From: JAVBMC01 sp031552845
Lineage (GTDB): Bacteria; Verrucomicrobiota; Kiritimatiellia; RFP12; DVOR01
Assembly: GCA_031552845.1 (NCBI GenBank)
Contig: JAVBMC010000080.1
Coordinates: 1 to 14,262 of the forward strand
Direction: 5' to 3'
Length of the DNA: 14,262 nucleotides
Shown here: positions 1 through 7,352 of the stretch, one piece after another
How positions within the stretch are numbered: the stretch's first letter is position 1
Layout of the letters: each line of letters opens with the position of its first letter
Program-made: the position numbers and the translations under genes
The notes under the pieces: model-generated
Told to the model about the DNA's origin: nothing
Seen by the model: the letters and a program-made list of their open reading frames with translations, nothing else
Database searches by the model: none

Positions 1-2
1 CC

Positions 3-89
3 GACCTCATTCAAGCCACCCGCCACATCGCCGAAACCATGTACCCCACCCGCTCCACCGGCAAACTCCCGGCACCAAGCAACCCATAA
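3..89 (+). CDS. 3' end of an unidentified protein-coding gene (partial)
   Basis: Reading in frame from position 3 gives 28 residues, ending in LPAPSNP and a TAA at 87-89, with no internal stop. Codons are mostly C-ending, as in the plus-strand genes at the far right of the window, so this looks like a real C-terminus and not noise. The segment includes the residues DLIQATRHIAETMYP. It is too short to assign a family. It would converge on the minus-strand glycoside-hydrolase-like gene, with the hairpin at 123-162 between them. The start lies outside the window. Coding status is inferred from frame and codon style only. Confidence 0.5.
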   Translation, partial: DLIQATRHIAETMYPTRSTGKLPAPSNP

Positions 90-122
90 GCAAAAAGACG
101 AAAGAGTCCCAAGCGAATAAAA

Positions 123-162
123 ACGCCCTACCTTGCGTATATTGTTCGCAATGGTAGGGCGT
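123..162 (-). terminator. Rho-independent terminator of the minus-strand block
   Basis: A 10-bp perfect stem (ACGCCCTACC at 123-132 with GGTAGGGCGT at 153-162) is extended by an inner 5-bp stem (TTGCG 133-137 with CGCAA 147-151). T152 is bulged and the loop is 9 nt. On the minus strand the hairpin runs directly into a T-run (complement of the A-run at about 118-123). It begins 27 nt past the TAG stop at 189-191. On the plus strand no T-run follows, so termination is mainly for the minus strand, although the hairpin could also shield the end of the convergent plus-strand gene. Confidence 0.9.
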
Positions 163-188
163 AAGCGCCTGCGCTGGATTGGAACGGT

Positions 189-2948
189 CTAGTTGACGCG
201 CAGGGCAATGAGTTGGTAGGGGCGCATGTCGAGCGTCAGGCTGCCGGTGTTGTCAATGCTCTGGTTGCTCGCAAGCCGTGTGACCTTGCTGCCTTTGGGG
301 AGCTTGATCTTGACTTGTTTGGCGGGCGACCATGAGGTGTTGACGACCGCAAGGTAGGTGCCGAACTTTGTCGGGATGCTGCGCACAACCACTGCGGCAT
401 CGCTGGCAGCTTGCGGCACGACGGTGCTGGGCAAGGCCGGGAGCGCGAGGTAGTTGGCGTTGAAGTCACGCACGACTCCGGCATATCCGCGGTTGAAGCT
501 GTTGCCCATGAGGTAACCGATGATGGTTGGATCGCCATTGGCCATCGCCACAGCCTCGGCCTGCATGCAGGCGTCACCGGCGCGTTCAAAGTCGCAGACA
601 AAGTAACCGATTTTCGGTTTGTCGTTCTTGTCGTACATCATGTTTTCGTTGAGCGAGTAGTGGCGAACGATGGCGAGGTCCTGCTTGCCGCGGAAGGTGT
701 CGAACGTCTTAGGCGACGACACGGTGTAGAGACGGTTGAAGGCATGGGTGAAGAAGATGCCGTCATCGTTCTTGTAGTGCTGCGGATCGTCCGCAGGACT
801 GGCGTGCTGGAACTCCCAGCTGCCCCAAGTTTGTCCTGGCGAAAGCAGGCCTCTGAGATAGAGGTCTTTTTGGGCGACATCGGCGGGAGTGTAGAACTCG
901 CGCTTTTCGTCCGACGGCAGGAGCTTCTTCCACTGATCAATGCAATCGGTGACGAAGTAGTTGCGCCAGTTGCCGAATCCGGGGCCGGGCTCAGCAGCAC
1001 AGCCGGTGTACATGACCACGGCATCTTTGACGCCTTTCTCGCGCATGTAGTCACGCATGGCCATGAAGAACTCACGGCGCTTGGCTTCCCACCAGTCGAG
1101 GTAGCGTTTATAGAGGTCTTTGTCGTCGGCGATTTGCTTGCGCGTGACGGCGGTGCCTTTGTTGGCTTCCTTGACGAAGCGGGCGATGGTTTCATCGGCA
1201 AAGCTCACGGGCATTTGCATGCGGGGACGGATCCACGCGCCGAGGATATTGGCTTTGTCTTGGAATTTGATGACGGTGAGGTCGAGGATTTTTTTGAAGT
1301 CGGCATAGGCCTCGGGTGAGGTGATATCGACCAAGCCGGAGTCAATCCAACCGATGTGCGTGAATTTGCCATCATCGCGTTTGAGAGGCTTCGGCACGCG
1401 TTTGACGCCTAAGCCTTCAGGTCCGCGGCTGCCGCTGTATTCATAATAGGGGAAGACTTCAAAGCCGTACTTGCCGGCCATGGTGACGCATTCCTCCCAC
1501 AGCTTGCGCATCTCAAAATTGTAATTCATCCACTTGCCGCCGTATTCGCTGGGGTCCCAGTGCTGGCAGTGGCCGAACTCGAAGAGATCCTTGGTGAAGG
1601 TGTTGATGCCGAGGAACTTCATCAGCTCCATTTTATACTTGTACCAATCCATCATGTTGTCGAGGCCGCGGATCTCTTTCTTGCCGCTGATGACGCCATC
1701 GGCCATCTCTTCGCGCCAGAAGATGTTACGGCGGGGCAGCTCTGCGGGCGGATAGTTAATCACGAGGGGGAGCTTGTCTTCGTCGATTACTTCATACAAA
1801 CGGATAGCACTGACTGCAGCACCCTTGGAGCCGGGGATGTGTTTCTTGGCGAACTGCGAGATGATGACGTCGACGCCATTCTCAGCCGTGGCGGAGCGCA
1901 CGCCGTCGTTACGTCCCATCATCTTGCGGGCAGGGTAGCGGTCGTGCAGCTGGAACATCTCGGTCCAGACTTCGCTCTTGCCGGAGAGTGGCATGTTGAG
2001 GGACTCGACATAGCCATCGACATACTTGGCCATGAAGGCATCGCCCAGCGCTTGGCCGGTGTGAATGCCGCGGATAGTTTCGCAGCCGAGATTGTGGATC
2101 GACATAGAGCGGGAATCGTCTTCCGGATACTCAACAGCCAGCACATACTTAGCGCCGGGACGGAGCAACGAGAGCTCTGCCAAGCAAGCGACGAAGTAAG
2201 CGCACTCACCCTCGGTCGGCTCAATGACCCAGGTATCCTTGCCGAGAATCTTCTTAACCGTCACAGCAGAGGCAGGGTCGCTGAAGAACTTATGACGCGC
2301 CTGCAGCTTGGCGGGCGTGATTTCATCCACCAGCGAGAGACGGCCAAAGGGTTCCATCGTAATGACGGGCCGCTTGAGAGCCTCTTCTTTCGCCTTGGCC
2401 AATGCGGCTTGGCGTTCGCGCTCTTTTTTTTCCGCCTCGGCTTTCTCCGTCAACACGGCCGTCCAGCCCTTTGGCGTGTAGGCATCCAGCACAACCTCCG
2501 TAAACATCGCGCCGGGAGATTGCACATCTAACATCAGATAACGGGTTGTGACATCCAGCGCGACTCTCCCCCAACTCATATAAGAAGGACATCCGTAACG
2601 CCCGACTTCTTTCCACGCGCCCGGCTTGCCGGCATTGATAATCACGTCGCCGGTGTTATTGATATCATAAAACCAGATTGTCGCCAGCGGCACCTCTGCG
2701 CCTAAATCAATGATCGCCTGCACAGGAAACGCCGTCCCCTGTTCAGCCTTCCACGCGGTCAACGGCTTGCCTGCAGGCGGATCGCCCACATCCAGCTGCT
2801 CGTCAACGATAAAACTAAAATTAACCTTCGGCGAGCTGCTCTTCACCTGCTCCGGCTTCAGGTTCAAACGATACTGCCCCACAGGCGCCGCCAAAGCAGC
2901 ACCGGCAAGGCACAGCATCGCCACACACGCATATCCCCATCTCTTCAT
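189..2948 (-). CDS. Secreted glycoside-hydrolase-like protein with N-terminal discoidin-like domain
   Basis: This 919-aa protein starts with a clear Sec signal peptide (basic MKR, hydrophobic core, cleavage after ALA at about residue 20), so it is exported. Residues about 45-155 resemble an F5/8-type (discoidin) carbohydrate-binding fold, with an IDLG strand and W/F-rich turns. A Lys/Glu/Ala-rich helical linker follows (about 165-193), then a beta-rich domain (about 195-395). Residues about 400-800 look like an alpha/beta barrel, with YYEYSG at 501-506 and AWIRPRMQMP at 571-580. A C-terminal beta-sandwich (about 850-919) resembles those closing many GH clan-A enzymes. I cannot assign a GH family or name the catalytic acids. 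The ATG at 2946-2948 is preceded by AAGGGGAG. Only 22 nt separate it from the upstream paralog gene, so it is probably co-transcribed from that promoter. Enzymatic activity is inference; it could be a non-catalytic glycan-binding protein. Confidence 0.75.
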   Translation of the reverse strand: MKRWGYACVAMLCLAGAALAAPVGQYRLNLKPEQVKSSSPKVNFSFIVDEQLDVGDPPAGKPLTAWKAEQGTAFPVQAIIDLGAEVPLATIWFYDINNTGDVIINAGKPGAWKEVGRYGCPSYMSWGRVALDVTTRYLMLDVQSPGAMFTEVVLDAYTPKGWTAVLTEKAEAEKKERERQAALAKAKEEALKRPVITMEPFGRLSLVDEITPAKLQARHKFFSDPASAVTVKKILGKDTWVIEPTEGECAYFVACLAELSLLRPGAKYVLAVEYPEDDSRSMSIHNLGCETIRGIHTGQALGDAFMAKYVDGYVESLNMPLSGKSEVWTEMFQLHDRYPARKMMGRNDGVRSATAENGVDVIISQFAKKHIPGSKGAAVSAIRLYEVIDEDKLPLVINYPPAELPRRNIFWREEMADGVISGKKEIRGLDNMMDWYKYKMELMKFLGINTFTKDLFEFGHCQHWDPSEYGGKWMNYNFEMRKLWEECVTMAGKYGFEVFPYYEYSGSRGPEGLGVKRVPKPLKRDDGKFTHIGWIDSGLVDITSPEAYADFKKILDLTVIKFQDKANILGAWIRPRMQMPVSFADETIARFVKEANKGTAVTRKQIADDKDLYKRYLDWWEAKRREFFMAMRDYMREKGVKDAVVMYTGCAAEPGPGFGNWRNYFVTDCIDQWKKLLPSDEKREFYTPADVAQKDLYLRGLLSPGQTWGSWEFQHASPADDPQHYKNDDGIFFTHAFNRLYTVSSPKTFDTFRGKQDLAIVRHYSLNENMMYDKNDKPKIGYFVCDFERAGDACMQAEAVAMANGDPTIIGYLMGNSFNRGYAGVVRDFNANYLALPALPSTVVPQAASDAAVVVRSIPTKFGTYLAVVNTSWSPAKQVKIKLPKGSKVTRLASNQSIDNTGSLTLDMRPYQLIALRVN

Positions 2949-2970
2949 TTTATCTTCTCCCCTTTATTTG

Positions 2971-5900
2971 TTAAAACAGACGCATGATTGTAATACGCGG
3001 ATCGTGACGGACAGTCAAGATTCCCGTCCCACTGAAATGCACATCGTCAACAAACTGCGCGCCGCTCTCGCTGGAACCATGCGTACCAAACGGCAACTTT
3101 CTTTTCTGGGCACCAGTGCCAATGAAAACCCTACTGCAGAGCTCTTCCACGCCATCGGACAACTCCATCTTGCCGGCAAAGCCGTTCGCATCTTCAAAAA
3201 CGACCTCGGTGTCCAACGAAAACGTACCACTCTTCGTGATGCACACCTTTGAACCGCCACCGACAATCTGCAGTCCGCAATCAATCTTGGCTCCCACACT
3301 GTCGCCCGGATATCCCAAGAAGAGCGTGCCGTTGTTCACGTAGATCTTGCCCCGAATACCCGTTTGGTCATTCATCAACGACAACGCGCCGACATACCCG
3401 CAGACAAAACCGTTGGGCGCGCTTATCTTTGCTGCAATTTGATTGGGATTATTCTCCGCAGCCACAGCATGCACATACGCTGTGTTCGGAAAGACTAGAT
3501 TGCCCGCCATCTCGGCTGGCAGATCATAACGACCGATGTTGCTCGAGCCATTGAGGAACAGCAAACCGCCGCTGGTAACCGTCAACGTACGATTGGTTCC
3601 TAAGCACTGTTCCTTAGCCATGGAGTTGTTCTTCTGACTGCTATTCAAGGCCAATGAATTAACAGTCACATCGTCCAACAACGTAATGCTCGTGCTATCA
3701 ACCGTTGCATTCAAATGAGGATCAAAGGTGTCCGTCCGCAACGCGACCCGCCAAACACAACTGGTTCTGACCAAACCGGTTTCATCAATGGTCGAGAACA
3801 GCCAGCCGTCATTCTGTTCTCTCGTCGTAGAAACAATCCAAGGCACTATTGAATTGATGCCGCTATCATAAGCGCCACCGCCGCCAATCATATAGTCAGC
3901 GCAGTTTACAAAAGTTGTACGGGTGCGTTGTGTTTTACCCCAGATCGTAGAATCGCTCAAGAATAAGGTGGCATATCCCGGATGTTTCAATTCTTTAACT
4001 GTAAGCGTATTGAGAGGTTTAGTTGCGTCACCAATTCCTCTAACGGTCAAACGCGACAGTCCATTGGCAAGTGTTAGTGACCGTGTTGCATTGGGGATGA
4101 TGAGATCCGTCCACCCGGTCTTATCTTCGCCGCGCACCTCAAGCATTGCGCTCTCTAACACAATTCCAGCAGCCGGCAACTGATTGCCCGGATTTTCAGA
4201 AGGAGAACTATAATTATGGTTGAGTCCAACTGCCGAATAACCGGCAGATTCTTGGACCTTCAACGACGGTGAAACAAAACCCTTAATCTCCAGCATCGCA
4301 TTTGTGATAGTGCCCGTTTTGAACTGGAAGTTACCATTACGGTCGTAACTCTTGTGCCCATACCCCGTATCACGGAACAGTCCGGTAAAGCCGCTCCAAT
4401 CACCGGAGATGTTCATTGTATAGGCGGAGTCATTCCATAAGGTGCCGCCTCCGCTGATTCGGAATGTTCCTTCAAACTGAAACCTCGAATTGTTGTTGTT
4501 GCCGTCATACGGCTGTCCTTCCACCGCTTTGAGCATCGTCCCTGCCGGCAAATCCATAGTGATGGCACGCCAGCCAAAACTCGTCTGCTGCCAGTTTGGA
4601 CCTCTATCTTCGCCCAAGAATCCGCCGTTGACAATGAGTCCGTTCGGCAGACTCATCCCTAACTGATACAGATCCGAAGCGGAGCCGAAGTTTACCGTGG
4701 TAATGACATTGCTGCCGCCGCAAGTTGCCTGAACAAATGGCACTTCACCATCCAGACGCGCCATGGTGAAGGCACAATTGGCTTCCTTCAAGCTTTCAAG
4801 CTGAATCGACGCGATTACATTACCGAAATGCCCAACGTATAGTCCACCGAAAGTACTCTGTGTCGTATTAAATATAAATGTCACGGCAGTGCGGTTCGTA
4901 GTAAGAATCATCGCGATGTCATCCGCATTCTGCGGATATCCGGCATCTCCCAGGTGCGACAAACACTCCCAGTTGGCAACATCTTCCCACACCGGACTGC
5001 CGGATGATTTCTCGATATAGCGAAAAACTTTAGCATTGCCGATTGCTGGCGGCACAACAACCATGTCCGCCCGGGCAACCCTGTAGGCTCCCGTGAATGT
5101 GTTCTGCCATAATTCAATTCCCGTGCCGCCCGGCGCCAACGCGGTCACATGCAGTCCATCTGCCTGCAACTCTGCCACAGAGGGATTCATTACACGGTAA
5201 AAACGATCCGGCGCCATCGGCGGCGGCAACTGCCCGATATCCCCCACACGAAAATGGAAGTCAAACAAATCGCGCACGGCTCCGGCAGTGTAAGTATTCG
5301 ATTCACCGGAAACAGTTTGTTGTAGGATTTCCTCCGGCAAATTGGCACTCTCGAAAGTGCCGTTAATCCGATACTTCACAGTATGCGTCCCGCTCAGCAT
5401 TCCGAGGTTAAATGTCAGCTTTTGTGTCGAAGTCAAGGTTGGCCAAGTCTGCACCGGCACATCATCCAGTAACAGTTCAACGCTCAACTCCGCCCCGCTG
5501 TCAATGCGGACCAGCGAAAGAAAGACATCCATTCCGTTGGCACCATTTATCGCGCCAACGTTGGAGAACTCATACGGACTTGCAAATGTACTTACCGCAA
5601 TAGGCTCGGTCCGCATATCCAGTTCCCAGAGGTTGCGAAAGCGTACACGCACAAAATACTGTGTACCTGCATGAAGATTCGGCAGCACAAAGCTGTTAAT
5701 GATCGGGAACTCGCCTTTGATATCACTCGCCAACAAAGTTGACTGCATATCCGAAAAATCCTCCAACGTCGCAATCTCCGCCCAAACCTCCGTACATTCC
5801 TGTGCACCTAGGCCGTAGTCGGTAATTTGATAGTCAAACCCAAGACTGCGCAAACTGATGCTCCGCAGCATGCAATCGCCTGTAGGAGCCGAAGGCGTCA

Positions 5901-7134
5901 AGGTTGTAAAAGAAGTCACATCCGAAAACCCGACGGCGCTATTGTCACCCTCGCTACGCACACGGATGAAATAGGTTGTTGCAGGCTCAAGCTCGCCGAG
6001 GTTGAAACCCGATATCTCAGCAGGCGTTGCCGCAATACCTTCAGCAATCTGAACTGTCCGGAAAATGTCCGTCATACCAGCCGTCAAAGACAATTCCAAG
6101 AACACATCTGCCGTATTTGCCTCCAGTCCCAAATAATCCAGCCAAGCCGTTGCGATGACATTGGTATAGAAAATCTCATTGATGATAACAGGTCGAGCAG
6201 CAGGGTTTGCCCCACAAGGAAATGGCGTTGTCCATTCACGGAAGAAGTTCGCAGCATCAAGGCTCTCTAGACGGATTCCGCACCAAGGTGCCGCTGCCGT
6301 AAGCCCGGCTATCGGGAGATCAAAACTATAGGACTGGCTCCCCGCGACAATATCCAATGCCTGTGAATTACTGCCCCATGCTGCGGCATCTTCACCACCA
6401 TTGACATCGCTCAACCAAATAGTTAAACGAGCTGCACAGGGCGATTCGGTGATGATGTTAACCGTGATGACACCATCTAATGACGTCACCTTTTCAACGC
6501 GGACAAAAATCTCATCCGTCGTCGTACGCAAAAAGGTCATGTTGCCATCATCAAGAATCGGACTCCAAGCAGTCTTGGGGGCGATAGTCTTCACCCCTGT
6601 CGTGTTGTAGGCCAAACCCAAATCATTTCCCCATGACGAGCCTGCAGGACCTTTACTGCCCGTGGCATCCCAAACGCAAATTTCGATGGGGACCCAACCA
6701 GTGGATGCAGCGACATAATCTGCCTGCACAAATACGTTATTGGTTCCGTGGGAGAAGATTTGCTCTCCTGCAATATGAATCGAGGCACCATCATCAAAAT
6801 ATTTACCAAAAGTATAGGTCGTGCCTTCGTTGACAAAGATTTGCCCGGCATAGCCAAACGTTGTATACTTCTGGTTCCAATTCCAAATCAAACCCGATAA
6901 CACATTGGTGTAGCCTTGCGTGGAGTAATTATTCTCTGTCGCCTGAATATTCGCCATCACAGTACCGGGAACCACGTCGGCAGTCGAACTGGCCATGATT
7001 TCCGATGTCAATGTTCCGAACGGCACTGTATTCGTATTAAACTTTGCCTGAGTCAATCCCGGGCGATAAACAACAGCCTCTGCACAAACCGTCAGGAGCG
7101 TGAAACACGCTGCATATAGAAAATGCTTATTCAT
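2971..7134 (-). CDS. Giant secreted PA14/FN3/beta-helix protein, paralog 1
   Basis: This 1387-aa protein has a Sec signal peptide (MNKHF..., cleavage after CAEA near residue 20). Residues about 25-190 look like a PA14 domain: YAGQIFVNEG, then a DDGASIHIAG strand pair near 114-123. A beta domain follows with the motif WLSDVNGGED (240-249). Then come two fibronectin-III-like modules (about 310-412 and 415-518, with TTYFIRVRS and TQYFVRVRF strands) and another beta module (about 520-640). From about 700 to the end, a Gly/Asn-rich repetitive region resembles autotransporter passengers or beta-helices. It opens with an NW...YPQNADDIA motif (721-740) and closes with HFSGTGILTV. There is no C-terminal barrel, LPXTG or dockerin. 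The ATG at 7132-7134 follows an ideal AAGGAGG 7 nt away. The next gene starts 22 nt past the stop. Likely role (inference): surface or secreted carbohydrate binding or adhesion. Confidence 0.85.
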   Translation of the reverse strand: MNKHFLYAACFTLLTVCAEAVVYRPGLTQAKFNTNTVPFGTLTSEIMASSTADVVPGTVMANIQATENNYSTQGYTNVLSGLIWNWNQKYTTFGYAGQIFVNEGTTYTFGKYFDDGASIHIAGEQIFSHGTNNVFVQADYVAASTGWVPIEICVWDATGSKGPAGSSWGNDLGLAYNTTGVKTIAPKTAWSPILDDGNMTFLRTTTDEIFVRVEKVTSLDGVITVNIITESPCAARLTIWLSDVNGGEDAAAWGSNSQALDIVAGSQSYSFDLPIAGLTAAAPWCGIRLESLDAANFFREWTTPFPCGANPAARPVIINEIFYTNVIATAWLDYLGLEANTADVFLELSLTAGMTDIFRTVQIAEGIAATPAEISGFNLGELEPATTYFIRVRSEGDNSAVGFSDVTSFTTLTPSAPTGDCMLRSISLRSLGFDYQITDYGLGAQECTEVWAEIATLEDFSDMQSTLLASDIKGEFPIINSFVLPNLHAGTQYFVRVRFRNLWELDMRTEPIAVSTFASPYEFSNVGAINGANGMDVFLSLVRIDSGAELSVELLLDDVPVQTWPTLTSTQKLTFNLGMLSGTHTVKYRINGTFESANLPEEILQQTVSGESNTYTAGAVRDLFDFHFRVGDIGQLPPPMAPDRFYRVMNPSVAELQADGLHVTALAPGGTGIELWQNTFTGAYRVARADMVVVPPAIGNAKVFRYIEKSSGSPVWEDVANWECLSHLGDAGYPQNADDIAMILTTNRTAVTFIFNTTQSTFGGLYVGHFGNVIASIQLESLKEANCAFTMARLDGEVPFVQATCGGSNVITTVNFGSASDLYQLGMSLPNGLIVNGGFLGEDRGPNWQQTSFGWRAITMDLPAGTMLKAVEGQPYDGNNNNSRFQFEGTFRISGGGTLWNDSAYTMNISGDWSGFTGLFRDTGYGHKSYDRNGNFQFKTGTITNAMLEIKGFVSPSLKVQESAGYSAVGLNHNYSSPSENPGNQLPAAGIVLESAMLEVRGEDKTGWTDLIIPNATRSLTLANGLSRLTVRGIGDATKPLNTLTVKELKHPGYATLFLSDSTIWGKTQRTRTTFVNCADYMIGGGGAYDSGINSIVPWIVSTTREQNDGWLFSTIDETGLVRTSCVWRVALRTDTFDPHLNATVDSTSITLLDDVTVNSLALNSSQKNNSMAKEQCLGTNRTLTVTSGGLLFLNGSSNIGRYDLPAEMAGNLVFPNTAYVHAVAAENNPNQIAAKISAPNGFVCGYVGALSLMNDQTGIRGKIYVNNGTLFLGYPGDSVGAKIDCGLQIVGGGSKVCITKSGTFSLDTEVVFEDANGFAGKMELSDGVEELCSRVFIGTGAQKRKLPFGTHGSSESGAQFVDDVHFSGTGILTVRHDPRITIMRLF

Positions 7135-7178
7135 AACCGTTCCTCCTTTTTGATGTCCCGTTCATCGTGTGCGTTTGT

Positions 7179-7208
7179 ATTGTAGCACTCTTCCTTCGTA
7201 CAAATCAA
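7179..7208 (-). promoter_or_regulatory. Sigma70-type promoter P1 for paralog 1 and the hydrolase-like gene
   Basis: On the minus strand, a -35 box TTGATT (7203-7208) and a -10 box TACAAT (7179-7184) are separated by 18 bp. The -10 lies 45 nt upstream of the paralog 1 start codon, giving a predicted leader of about 38 nt that contains the strong ribosome-binding site. The -35 is only fair, consistent with a need for an activator. Box identity, spacer length and distance to the start codon match the promoter of paralog 2 almost exactly. Confidence 0.75.
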
Positions 7209-7244
7209 TTGTAGGTTTTGCAAAACAAATTGCTTTTTCTGCAA
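7207..7244 (-). promoter_or_regulatory. Predicted AraC/XylR-type operator upstream of paralog 1
   Basis: Two direct-repeat half-sites lie on the minus strand with consensus TTGC-N8-CAAT. The distal one is TTGCAGAAAAAGCAATT (7228-7244) and the proximal one is TTGCAAAACCTACAATT (7207-7223). The repeat period is 21 bp, two helical turns. The proximal site overlaps the -35 box (7203-7208) by 2 bp. Tandem 17-bp half-sites with 21-bp spacing touching the -35 are typical of AraC-family activators. The same arrangement recurs before paralog 2. A 12-bp perfect palindrome, GTTTTGCAAAAC, also lies inside (7215-7226), so a symmetric binding mode cannot be ruled out. The assignment to the neighbouring regulator is inference. 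Confidence 0.7.
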
Positions 7245-7352
7245 CAACCGCGCCCTAACAGAGCACGCCTCAAAGACCAACCATTCCCACTGATACAATC
7301 CACTCAAGCGCATTTCCACCGCATCACACTTGAACCCGTTCTCTTTGTCTTT

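Noticed and set aside
411..1319. Long plus-strand open frame opposite the hydrolase-like gene (also 1560-2531)
   Set aside because: Lies fully antisense to a gene with signal peptide, ribosome-binding site and domain structure. The translation is a Val/Asp/Glu/Gly-rich low-complexity product typical of an antisense shadow in GC-rich codons.
7215..7226. GTTTTGCAAAAC palindrome as a LacI-type operator
   Set aside because: The symmetry is broken at the equivalent position before paralog 2, the regulator lacks a LacI headpiece, and the 21-bp direct repeat explains both promoters better.
7131..7319. 62-codon minus-strand open frame between the paralogs
   Set aside because: It runs through the predicted operator, promoter and ribosome-binding site of paralog 1, and has no recognisable composition or ribosome-binding site of its own.
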